Shown here piece by piece: positions 50,828 to 62,050 of a stretch of 64,000 nucleotides of DNA (positions within the stretch are counted from its first letter, which is position 1; every line of letters starts with the position of its first letter). The notes below the pieces were generated by a model. That model worked only from the letters and a program-made list of their open reading frames with translations, did no database searches and was not told the origin of the DNA. The stretch is from positions 124,001 through 188,000 of the forward strand of contig LUGG01000022.1 in the NCBI GenBank assembly GCA_001683735.1. The letters run 5' to 3'. A program made the translations under genes and the position numbers. Source of the DNA: Grifola frondosa (Eukaryota > Basidiomycota > Agaricomycetes > Polyporales > Grifolaceae).

Positions 50828-51650
50828 GCCGAGTTGTATCTTATATATTCATTGTCTCTACGCTTTCGCCCATGGATGCATTTTATTCGTTTGAGGTTTC
50901 GTGATATCAATTCCATCAGAGTAAAGGATGAAAGTATAGGAACGTAATGTGTGACGGCAGGTAGCGGCAAGTGTAGCCTAGTGTGGCTTCCTCATCAGTA
51001 ACCGCAGGAGGCATTTGTCGAGGAGGTACCGGGTCTCTGTGCGCCTCGCGGCTGGCGCCACGATCATGTCTGATTGAGGCAACTAGATTGCCAAGTAAGG
51101 CAATTTACAAATTGATCGTATGCACGCGATGAGAGTAGCAATGTTTGAGTTGTTTTTTGACAATTTCACGAATGAAGTGCAAAATAATGTCACATTTTTA
51201 CGATACAATACGTATCTGTCTACGGATAATTTTTTGAAGAACCACCGTTGTCCTCTCTTTAGGGACACGATATCGTCCATCGCCATCACTTTACAATATT
51301 ATGTCGCAGCAATATGGCGTAGTGTGAAATTTAGCGAGGTGACCGCCTCAACACGTCTCACAGTGATCGGACACACCCAAGTTGCCCGAAGCCCAAATAA
51401 ACGTAATATGCTAACGGAAGTCGGAGGCCACCGATGATCGAAAAATGGTGCGATGCATAAATAATCAAGTGATGTGTATTGCAAGAAGAGATCATACAGC
51501 ACTAGATACAGCCACGACGAAATGATGAAACAGAGTCCCCGAAGTGCTCTTCGAACATCACACCCAAGCGCATCAGAATAGCATCTGGTGTGGATGCATT
51601 GATGGTGAGCACGATGCTGGCCATGATGGAGTCATCGGCCCGACGCCGCT
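50828..51650. other. Convergent intergenic region
   Basis: Presumed 3' sequence of the U2SURP and PP5 genes. Short open frames at 51120-51437 (plus) and 51083-51289 (minus) lack family features. Confidence 0.5.
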
Positions 51651-54210
51651 CTACATCAATAGACTAGCCAGCCCGCCAGATGCGTAGGCCATCGGCTTCA
51701 TCGGAGGATGCGGTTTCGCGTCGAATTGGGTGTATTTCTGTGATCCACTCGCATCAATGCGGATCTGTCCGAATGAAACCCCGTCGAGGGTAAATGAGAA
51801 AAGCCAAAAGGAACAGTGCAGAACTCCTTACAAATGCGCCTTTATTTCCGGCTTGATCTACATAGTTTGGTGCGGAGAAGACCTATGGATTTGTACATAA
51901 ATAATTATCAAAACCACAAGACTTTTGTCAGTCACGCACCGTCGTACAGAGACCATTATGCTCAATTGCGTAGCCGTCTAAAAATTGCATCTTAGCCGTA
52001 GATCCGGCCGAAATCAAGTTCAGCGCACCTTGGCGAACTTCATGACTACGAATTACCCCAGTTACCCCGTTGGCTTCGCACCATCGTTGCGTAACATCAG
52101 GACCAAACGCAATCCCCACACCCTAAAACATCAAACAATCGGTCAGGACTGGATTTCATCGCCGAAGAACATGACATACCCGCTTGCTAGGTCCTCTGCC
52201 CGGAAGTTCTTGGGGGTCCGTCCACAGCAGCTACAAGAATAGAAATGACAAAACATCCGGATGAGATCGGCGAATATACATACCTCGCCTGACAACAGAG
52301 ATTTGAAAATCAATGCTGTGTTTTTAGGACAAACGCGAGAAAACAACGTACACATCAGACCTTCTTGACCAGGCTGGCGACCAAACCGTTCGATTTTTTG
52401 TACGTCGTCCAACGTGACGCCATCTTTGCTGAAAAGGCCTCCGTGCACCACGAAATAACGCTTACGACCCTCCGGAGAGAGGATGGTGTTGTTTGTCTTT
52501 CCGCTTGGTGGTTGCGTAGCACATACCAGGGTCGCAAGAGGCACTATAATCAAGATTTAGTTCACATCATTGTAAGCACATTTCGATGACTTACTAGCCG
52601 TAAACAAGTACGCAAAGAGCTGCGGGAAGAAATTTCAAATTCTATGCATGCATTGATAGCATAATCAGAACTAACTTTATATGTTTGTTCGCCATGCTTG
52701 TGCTTGGCTTCGCCTTCGAAACCATATGTGCGGTTCATTTCTTTTGTCTCGTGATTGCCACGGTTGATGTACATAAACTTCGGATATAACCCTAGATATC
52801 TCATTAGATAATGACTCAGCTTGTTAGACTATGCAAAACACTCACATTTAAATGCCAAAGCGGTGAGGATTACCTCTACAGACCACGATCCACGGTCCAC
52901 GAGATCGCCGTTCATAAGTAAACAATGTTTATGCGTGGGTTCTCCAGTGAGGGAATACAAATGCAGTAAATCATAAAATTGTCCTAAAGAGAAGATAGGT
53001 TAGCGAATAGGAGTGATCACAGTAACAGAGATAACTAACCGTGTACATCGCCAATTACATCACAGGTCATGCCCTCTTCTAGGTTGAGAGTTACCAGACT
53101 CTCTTCCTGGACAAACTGTTCGTGTGCACCCAACAAAATCTCCCACACATACCTTGTCAAATGGCATTAATTATATCGTACACCCCTGGTCAAATTGTAA
53201 AGACATACCTCTTGGGGAGAGACTTCCCATCCTTGAACCACTGAATCATACTGCGAACGAACTCTATGTTGATACCATATTTCCCTCCCTCTAATGCTGG
53301 CAATTCAGGACCGGCATAATCCTTCTCCAGATCGCATCCACCTAAAAATAAGAGATACACAATTACATGCAAATCCGCAGGATTAGGGAAGTGCCTTACC
53401 CTCCCCAATAATTTCTTGACATCTTAGTACGCGCTTTTCTCCTCTTCTAGCTCGATAGCCTAGAGTGAGGCATCAAGCATTTGAATACCACACCAGACAT
53501 GCAGCACCATACCTTTTCAAACTCTACTTTACGAAGAATCTTCTGCGTGCTATCCAGCTGCGTCCTGACGAGCTGGTTTTGCGGCTCTAGAGCTAAGAGC
53601 TTCTTGAAATCGGAGATGGCCTGCTTATATCTGAGAGTCTGCAGATAACATGTTGCTGCCTTGAAAGGGTGTGACATTTAGGGACGGCAAGGCACAATCA
53701 TGCGGGTCTGCAAAACGAACCGGTAATATGCTTTTGCATATTTAGGATTGATCTCAATCGCCATGCCTAATAAATGCCATTCGATTTGCAGGAGTCATTG
53801 TAGGGAGCCAGGCTAGGTACCTACTAGCATCGCTCAGCCCATAACCATGCTCCTCTAATTTAATTCGAGTGTATGCACGATTGCACCAGAGCGTAGCATC
53901 GGCAGGATTCAGTTCGATGGCCTTGGTGTACAGATCCGCAGCTTTGTTGAAATCATGGCCTGCAGCGCACAGGAAGGCAGGGTGTTAGCGAGTCGATTCC
54001 GTCAGCCACAATGGTGAGAACATGCATACCGACGAATGCTTTGTTGGCTTCTGCCTTCCATTTCGCAGCCTCGCTTCTGGCCTCCTCTGAAACATCCTGA
54101 AGAGTCAATCTCGACAGGGTAGGGGAAGGGGGTATAGACGACGGCGGAGTGGTGATTGTGGGAGTAGATGGGAGAGAAGAAGCTTCACTGGAGCTAGAGT
54201 GGTTTGCCAT
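51651..54210 (-). CDS. PPT1: Serine/threonine protein phosphatase 5 (TPR domain)
   Basis: PP5 is an Hsp90-bound phosphatase autoinhibited by its own TPR domain. The start at 54210 opens a Ser/Pro-rich tail, then TPRs with [27 protein letters not shown] and [21 protein letters not shown] linker helix ([16 protein letters not shown]) follows. The catalytic domain carries [79 protein letters not shown] and [11 protein letters not shown]. The metal ligands of the GDxHG, GDxxDRG and GNHE motifs are all present. The C-terminus reads [19 protein letters not shown] and ends SLLM at 51651. More than ten introns of about 50-60 bp. Clean reading throughout. The neighbouring gene to the right lies in the same orientation, 421 bp away. 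Confidence 0.95.
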
Positions 54211-54631
54211 ATCGATTTCCAGATGAGATAACCAAGCCTAGTACAGATATAAATGGTCAGAGCAATCAAATCGTACTCTCAGGGTGCGCAAGACCACAAG
54301 TCGCGACTCGGGACTGCTCTGGAGTCTGCGAATTCGATCCACAAAAAGCTTTGTATCACGTGACTAGCAAAATCTTCACTACTTTCCGCAACCTTCCTGA
54401 TGTAATATAGGCAGTCTCACTTTAACATGGATAGATATTAAGCAACAATGTTTATTGTATGACGACGCTACGGATGGTCCTATACAAGGTGTGCGCCCAT
54501 CCACCGGCTCAAGCTGAGGCAGCAGTCACACTAAGGGGTATAGGTAGGATCGTGACCAAGTTTGGTCAAAGGGATGCAGGGAACTGTCGGCCATAAAGGT
54601 TCCAGGACAAGATAAAGGGGTATGACGGTCA
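54211..54631. other. Intergenic region
   Basis: This is the PP5 promoter side plus the 3' end of the transglycosylase-like gene. Nothing specific was recognised. Confidence 0.45.
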
Positions 54632-55994
54632 TCAGCACTGGTCGAGGTTGAAATATGAGCCGATACGAGGGGTGCTATCATACGGATTAACACCCTGTAC
54701 CCAGCCATTAAGAACCTGCTGCAAACTGATTCGAAGTCATGAGTTCATTGAAATTTCACCTTTAAGTTAATAAAGGACTTACTAATCCAGATTTTGTTGG
54801 CAGCGACAGCACGAAGTCGAGGCTGCAGCAGTAGCCTGGGCCTAAGCGTTATAGATGCAGTTAGTGCGCGCAGAGATAGTGAATGTTCTTTGCTGCTCAC
54901 CTGAGTCATGCCCTGGAACCAACCGTTATAGCCCTATCGTTAGCAGCAAGCTTCCACTGTTGTCATTCAACGTAGTTTTGAAGAAGTCCGTCCCGGTCTT
55001 GATGTTATAGTCCTGCAAGGCAAGGTCAGTTTTGAACATTCAACAGTGAAAATATGGCCTCACAGGGTCCTTGCAATTTCCTCCTGGGGCGGCGCCACAC
55101 TTGTCTTTTGTGATCTGCATAAGACCCTGCTCGCCTGCGCCGCCAGTGGTGTCTGGGTTGCAGGAGCTCTCTTGCATAGCGATGGATGCAATGAGGATAG
55201 GGGCCACTGGAGATACCCCAATATGGTTCACGCTTTGTACGAATTCACGAATCAACGACCCTCACCTCCAAACTGATTGCCATATTTGTAGAACAAGTCC
55301 ACGTAGGGCGCACATGCCGTGAAAGGACTGTTGCTCTCCTTCAAAGCATCGTTCAGATCTTTGGCAACAATGTCGGACACCTTGACGTAGGGTGGGTTCC
55401 AACCACCGCCGTCAACTCCGCAATTAAGCCAGTATTGAGCGCCGTTTGGTCCAGACGTGGGAGATATATCCTCTGGCGTCGCAAGGTGTGAAAATTGCAC
55501 CACAAGGACACGTAGATGTGCTTACTGCTTGCACCAATTGCCCCACAATTGGAAGCGACGTTGATCACTCCGGATGCCACTGCTAAGGTCTGACCAGATG
55601 GAGTCGAGTTGCTCTTGGCAGATGAAGTAGCATGAGAAGCCGACGATGCGTGAGAAGTCGTGGCCGCATGGTGCGTTGTGGTTGCTTGTTCACTGGAATG
55701 TTGGCTCGTGCTGCTGTGGACCTCGCTGATCGAGGTACTGGACTGTGCAGCTTTGGAGGTGAGCTATTATTGCGGAAGTATTCAATACGCGCCCAAAACA
55801 CAACAGGTCGTACGCACCGAACTTGAAGTAGCGGCTCGCGTCTTGCAACGACCACTCTGAGAACGAACATGCAGATGAGCATTGGAGTGCCGGCGATGGG
55901 CAGGGGACAGGCGCGAGAGGCCGTCGTGAGCCTTGCTGGCCTCCACAACCCCGATGGTCACAAAAAGCAGAAAGAAAGGAGTGGAGAGCTTCAT
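54632..55994 (-). CDS. Secreted lytic-transglycosylase (SLT/lysozyme-fold) protein
   Basis: The start at 55994 reads MKLSTPFFLLFVTIGVVEAS, a signal peptide. A long Ser/Thr/His-rich linker follows (AATTTHHAATTSHASSASHA region), typical of O-glycosylated secreted proteins. The globular part has NGAQYWLNCGVDGGGWNPPY and APYVDLFYKYGNQFG. The SLT core is IASIAMQESSCNPDTTGG, then EQGLMQITKDKCG, with the catalytic Glu in MQES and the glycine-rich GLMQI strand. After that come GTDFFKTTLNDN, GLYNGWFQGM and LQQVLNGWVQGVNPY, and the end NLDQC at 54632. The fold is that of bacterial soluble lytic transglycosylases and goose-type lysozyme (GH23-like). A likely role is hydrolysis of bacterial peptidoglycan or of wall glycans outside the cell. 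Substrate is not proven by the sequence. Confidence 0.8.
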
Positions 55995-56645
55995 TAGAGA
56001 GAAGATGAGGGTAGATGGTGGTTAGAAAGATAGTGCTAGAGGCTTGGCGTAAAGCGGGCTAAAAGCCTGTCGCATACTGGTCGCATAACAACCGAGCGCG
56101 GCATCATTCGCCGGACAGTGAAGGCTCAATTCAAGTTTGGACTGCTCCCCGCATGGGGTCTGGCATCTTGGCACTGTCACAAAGTATGATCAGAAGCTCT
56201 TTATTCGACCGACGCGAGTTCAGAACCATCGAGGACGTCGTTAGGTAAAGGGCCTTGTGAACCTTTTAATATCGGCCACGTGGCTACACTCGCCCGCGAC
56301 CGACACGCATCAATATTTGTGCACTCGAACGAGGAAGCAAACTTGCCGTGCATCAAGAAGATACGAGGTCGTCGCTGGCAGCGTCGAGTTTATGTGAATG
56401 TGCGTCACATAATATGATCCAGTGACGGTTCAAGAGGCACGTTCAGTAAATCCTCTAGATCTCCGAAAACTCCCGGTTTCCCGGTTGGCCAAAGTAAAAC
56501 AGTTGTCTAAATATACATGAGGAACTTGAATTTAAAAAAGATAGTCAATACACCTCACTCATCCGCCACTGAGCGAGCTGCAGGTTACAAATTCAATTAT
56601 GCAGTTGTCTCCAACCAATCAGACTGATACCGGATAATGCTCCAT
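55995..56645. other. Intergenic region
   Basis: Promoter of the transglycosylase-like gene (the start lies at 55994) and presumed 3' sequence of MRI1. No gene was recognised. Confidence 0.45.
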
Positions 56646-58156
56646 TCACACCACACCAGACAGATCAAACCCGAGCTCCCCCTTTCCCTTCACCACGACG
56701 CCCTTTTCTGTCACGATCGCAGTGATCAAGTCCGCCGGCGTAACGTCGAAGCTGGGATTATACACCCCTTCCAGGCCCGATGGAGTGACCATCACTGTCG
56801 CTTGTTCCTTGACGCCTGCCCCGTCGTAGCTGGGCGGATATAGCGCTCCGCGGACAAGACAGGCTTCCAGAGGTGGCCGTTGCTCAATGGGGATCCTGCG
56901 AGACCGCATCATCATGATTGAACTTGCAGCGAGTAGCGGTCAGAAGCTTACCCGCTGCCGTCTGCAACATCCAGGTCGACGGTGCTGACAGGCGCCACGA
57001 CTATGAACGGTATCTTGTGGCGTGCTGCCAGAACTGCAGCATTGTACGTTCCAACCTGCGGGACGTGAGTCCAATAAATGTTCTCTCGGCGAACCATAGA
57101 GAAAATACCTTGTTTGCGGTGTCGCCATTCTTGGCTATCCTATCGGCACCAACAACTAGAAGAGGGTCAATAATAGTTAGAGCGCCTCCTTGTTAGCAAC
57201 TCACCTACGGCGTTAATACTGTGGTGCTGAAACAGGGAGCCAACCATGCTATCGCACAGCATGGTTGATGGTATTTTCATCGTCTGAAGCTCGAGCGCGG
57301 TGAGGCTGCGGTAATGTATCTATAAACATCTTTGACTTCTCACACAAGAATAAACCTACCGTGAACCTTGATGATATGGCGTAGATTGAGTGTAGTAAGC
57401 TCTTTTGAGCTTGCCAGTCTCATGAAGATATGTGATCACGCCCAATGCTGTTCCGTAACCCTGGCAAATATATCACATTCAGCAAACGAGCCAGACACGT
57501 AACGGGAGAAATCACTCGCAGACGTCGCCAGAGATCCTGTGTTGCAAACGGTCATGACATTGAGGCTATCCCCGCTGCCGCCCTGCTGCTTCACTTGCCC
57601 TACTAGCCACTCGCCGCCCCACTTTGCCATTTGTTTGTTGCGTCCCACATCCTCCTCGTCTATCTTCTTGCCCTCTACGATGAGATCCTGGGCGATCAGT
57701 CGCGCATCCTTGCCAGCATCCACAGATGACTGTAAGGTCTTGCTTAGACGGCGTGTAGCCGCGCCAAGGTTGACCGCGGTGGGCCGTGCCGTAAAGAGGA
57801 ACGAAAGGATTGGTTCAACGTGATCTTGCAAAGCGCTCGGAGAAGATAGGAAGTCTGGCGTCGGCGAGGCTTGGAGTGCACGGGAAAGATGGGAGGCAAC
57901 CGCAAGAGCAGCTAACGATGCGATAGCTGGGGCACCGCGGATCTACACCGATAGAATTGCACACCGTGATACACGCAACGAAGTGAGACGAAGGTCATGA
58001 AAAAACACATGGATTACGAGCCTTCATCGACTTGATAGCATCATGAGCTTGCTCGATGGTGTCAATCTCGATGAATTCCGTCGTATGCGGTAGGAGAAGC
58101 TGGTTGATAATTTCAATTTTATCGCCTGATGTTCTGATAGATGTGAGGCCCGACAT
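56646..58156 (-). CDS. MRI1: Methylthioribose-1-phosphate isomerase
   Basis: Mri1 converts methylthioribose-1-phosphate to the ribulose form in the methionine salvage pathway. The start at 58156 gives [20 protein letters not shown]. Later exons read [38 protein letters not shown] and [12 protein letters not shown], which carries the catalytic Cys. [33 protein letters not shown] and [14 protein letters not shown] follow, the last with the catalytic Asp. The end is [45 protein letters not shown] and DLSGVV at 56646. The intron at 57461-57519 appears to use a GC donor (TCT|GCGAGT) with an AG acceptor; a GT donor two bases earlier puts GYGTALG out of frame. The rest of the introns are GT-AG. Clean reading. 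Confidence 0.94.
57461..57519 (-). other. GC-AG intron in MRI1
   Basis: On the gene strand the exon ends ACGTCT and is followed by GCGAGTGATT; the acceptor is GCCAG before GGTTACGG. The join restores the strongly conserved LATS-GYGTALG sequence. This is the second GC-AG intron in the window. Confidence 0.75.
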
Positions 58157-59033
58157 GATAAAAAATGTATGGGATGGTCAGCCTGCGAGCGCGCTGTGCT
58201 ACAAATTCATGCGTCGGATTACAGTGACAAAAATCTCTCCGGGTGATCGCTAGATCTTGCGATCTTCATCCAATTTGATCGTCACACCCACGTGGGATAG
58301 GCTCCGCCATCCCAACTCTAAATTTGTGGCACTGCTCTCAGCTGAACTGTGGAAGACTGCCACAGAGTCATACTTAAGACCAGACGTATTCTCGGTCTCA
58401 CTATAAATCTATCTATCTGTCAGGGGGCTCGCAAAACTTAAATCAACATCCGATTTCATCTTACATCAACTCGTCGCTGGGTCAGTCGGACCTGCTTGTG
58501 GTGCCAGGGACATAGTGCCACATTCGTAAATATGGTGAGATGAAACACAGGAACTCAGCGAAACGAACTATATTATCTTACTATGCTTTTTGTGAACGTA
58601 TCTTTATGGCATCTCGCCATCTAGTTTGACTTGGCATACATCTTGACATTTGGCCAAATCAAAAGAGACGTAAGTGCCACTATCAACTTGGCTTGGCATT
58701 GATAACAGTGCTCGTAAGTGACAAAGTCTGGGCCGCATTCCCTTCGCGCTGTGAGCATGATGAGGACAGTATTCACTGGATTTGGGGTGCCGGGAATTCA
58801 CACCGTCATGGTATCATCACTACGATCATATGGGTCAGCATCAAATTTCTCTGAGCATGATGCCGTCTACAACGTCAGTAACATGTCTAGACTCTTCAGA
58901 CTTTTATTTGCGTTCATATTGCCATATCGATTCCACCCACGGTCCCAACCACTCCGATCACATGTAGCTACGTCAGTCAGGAATAGTGATCACGAAAATG
59001 CCATACGAATGCACTGGTCCTCCCGTGACAGCT
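58157..59033. other. Intergenic region
   Basis: MRI1 promoter and presumed 3' sequence of the allantoicase fusion gene. Short frames at 58718-59053 (plus) are shadows or chance. No repeats were recognised. Confidence 0.45.
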
Positions 59034-61356
59034 TCAGAAATCTGGCAGTTTGACTCGATTGTATCCATGAGATCCATCGAGCTCTACGACTTCGCAGTCG
59101 AGCTTGTCTCCACTTCCGACTTGAGTCTCGACGCAAGTAAAATCCATCGCCTGAGAAAATCACGCAGCAGACGCTGTTCTCAATGACGTTCGACAGTTGA
59201 ATCTTCGTTGCCTACCTTATACAAAGCAGCCATGGGATGATCTATAAACAAACACAGGAGTCAGTGCTAGAAGACGCACGTTTATGAATGAAATGATTAC
59301 GCCATATTGCAGTGTCATATACGATACCCTGACCGGCGGACGCGATGAACGCCCTCATAGTGGCGAGATCAGGTTTGTCATCCTCTCCGTTCTTCGCAAC
59401 GATGACCAAATAGGTCGTGCCAGGACTCTCTAATGCATCACCCAGACCCGCAGCACCGCCCATGGGAATGAACGCCTGGTTGGTATACGGGTGTCGTTCC
59501 AGAAGCTTCACCTCCCATCGGCCTCCATGCATCACATCAACGGGCTGGCAGCGATACACGGACAGTCCAGCAGTGGCACCGGACGCCGAAGGATAGGAGG
59601 ACTGCAGCAATGCAAGCTTGTGGAACTTGATTGCGGTTCCCTGGTTGGCACCCGTGATGCGAGTGCTGCGGGCGAGGGAACTGCGTGTATGTCGGAGTAT
59701 GCTTGAACGACTTGTCCAAAAGGCGCAAACGCTTCAGCGGTAAGAGGTAAGGCAGGAATGGTTCGTCCGGCAGGAGCTTGAATTAACGCCGGCTTGACAC
59801 TCGTCTCGGAAACGCCATTGGCGCCCTTGACACCACTGGAGACTGTTTCTAGTACAGTCAGTGATACGCTGTTGGAGGTGGGTCGGCTGGCAGTGCGGGT
59901 GCCAAGGACTCGGACTCTCTTGATTCCCCCGTCGGGATATATCGTTATCCTAACATGTGTGTACGGCATCCCCTCGACGTTCTCAAGCTGGAAGAAATGC
60001 TGACGATGGGGACCGAGCTTCGTTCGGGGAAGGATACGGGTCCAGCGGTCCTCGGGACGTCACTCGGAATTAAACTATCACTTTGCACTGCATGCAGTTC
60101 GCACGATTCGGGAAAATTTCCCTTGAAGTGAGCGGTATCGATCTCGACTTGGGAAAGCAGTCCAGCATCTCCGCTACAAGACGGAAAAACAGAAATCAGC
60201 ATCAGCGCGACCAGAAGGCTCCGTAATGGGACTGACAGCTTGATGATCGCCCAATCTTTATGACCATTTGATCTGCTGCGTTTGGTTTCCCAGCCATCAC
60301 CCATGTCCTTACCTGGTGTAATGACGATATTGACAAGATCAATCCGCAGGTGCGATAGATTACTGAAAAGACTACTCGCCTCTGCCAGGCAGAATCAAAT
60401 TAGATCCCACGCCAAAATGCTGATCAGAAGTGAAGACAACGCGACCGCCCGAGAACACATGCGCCAGATCGAACACGGCAGTTGGATTGGTAGGAAACAC
60501 AGGAGAAACAAGACCGTAGACGCGGAAGCGAGCCTGACGACATCGTGATCAGCACAGCTTATCGATAACGTTGTTCCCGTGGACTTACAATCCCGCCATC
60601 AGGGTACATGTTCAATTTAATATAATTCACAGCCTCTGATGCTGATACTGCGAACAAGTGACGAGAGTTCGGTCCCAGATCGACCTTTGGAAGTACCTCC
60701 GACCACTACGGCCTTGCATTCAATCGCCTCGATGGTGTGGGCAAATTTTTTGACTTACTCTTGGGTCATCAAACTGAGGTGGAGTTTCGTCCGAGGAGCA
60801 AAGGGCATCGATGGATACTTGAGGGGCTTCATTTCCTAGAGTGAAATATATTAGATATGTTAGATACGTATACAGTCCGAAAACAAACCGTTAAAGTATG
60901 CGGTATCCACATCAAATCCGGAGACGGAACCAGTAGCGCCCAGTTTGATGATGCACCTATTGCCAGGGAGTTTATGAGAATAGTGAACTGTAGATCACAG
61001 ACTGTTGCATACCAATCATGACCAGGATTATGACGACGTGTCTCCCAGCCGCTAAAAAGGGCACCTTTCGGACCAAACTGACCTTTCAGACTTGGCGCAG
61101 GCTTATCATGAGTGTCAGCAAAATTGAGATCGGGGACAGTAGGTGTATATACCTCCACAAGTAGGAGATGATATGCCTCCGCAAAGAATTCATCCGAGAC
61201 GGACACAACGGTACCTCCTAGCGCGACGCTAGAAAGCTCTTGACGTGCAAACACAAGTTGTTATAACACCAGATAAGGCGACAGAGTCCAGCACGTACCA
61301 ATCGCGGCAGAGAACGAATCACCAAACCGATCCAAAGGAATTCGCTCGTAACTCAT
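59034..61356 (-). CDS. Bifunctional allantoicase - ureidoglycolate lyase fusion
   Basis: This gene joins two consecutive enzymes of purine (allantoin) breakdown. The N-terminal part, from [15 protein letters not shown] at 61356, is an allantoicase with two repeats. The first holds [37 protein letters not shown] and [15 protein letters not shown]. The second holds [40 protein letters not shown] and [20 protein letters not shown] linker of about 50 residues follows. Then comes a ureidoglycolate lyase domain: [57 protein letters not shown] and [20 protein letters not shown]. The final exon contains [20 protein letters not shown] and ends [10 protein letters not shown] at 59034. All joins are GT-AG, and the two domains lie in one continuous exon chain with no internal stop. 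The product would turn allantoate into ureidoglycolate, then glyoxylate and urea. Confidence 0.88.
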
Positions 61357-62050
61357 GCCGCCAAATTTCAAACAAAACTTATTGGAGATCCAACGGGAAC
61401 TATTATAGCGGTGCGGTAGACCAATGGTTATTTAAATGCTTGCCACCGATCTGTCCTGTGACTCAATTTGAACTTCGCGATAACGCCGCGAGGCGGGAGC
61501 TAAGCGAGCCGATTAAGCATCATCTTCATTTGATGACCCACCAGTGGCACCATTTACCATTTAATGGCACGTTTTGAGTCCTACGTTGGTACAGTCCTTG
61601 TACATGTCCACCATCTGGCGAGGTGGTCGATGCCGTTGACCATTGGACGGCCGAACTTCGGCAGCTTCCATTGGACGGATCCCAAATGGTCAGCTGCCTC
61701 TGGGTCGCCTCTGCAGCAGTGCTGCACAATCACATGCCAAACATATGTGATGCAACTGTAATTCGGTTTCTGGCCGCGCCACTTGCTCACTGTCCTCTGC
61801 TTCTGCCACCATCTGGACATGATAGATCATCTCCTCGGTCGTCCGAGTCTCTCGTGGAAGAGAACCCAGGTCAGTCGTGGCGCAGAGTCTCCGTCGAGCT
61901 CGTCTGATGTGTCTGTGGCGCGGCAGGTTTTCTTCGTAATCATATTCTGGTTCTGGAGGATACTTCGAGGAAACCCAAGAGGTCCTAGAATACTGTGGAT
62001 CAGACGTGCAAATAGAGCACTTCGTAAGTGATATGACCCCTTCTTGCGTG
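61357..62050. other. Divergent promoter region with short repeats
   Basis: This lies between the divergent fusion gene and the hydrolase gene. CCATTGGACGG occurs twice (61640 and 61668 area), CCACCATCTGG twice (near 61608 and 61806), and the perfect palindrome CCGAACTTCGG is at 61651-61661. Both strands carry open frames of 60-124 codons, but none shows family features. Confidence 0.4.

Noticed and set aside
61651..61661. Palindrome CCGAACTTCGG as a binding site for the purine-pathway activator UaY
   Set aside because: The spacing and orientation differ from the TCGG-N6-CCGA site I know for that activator.
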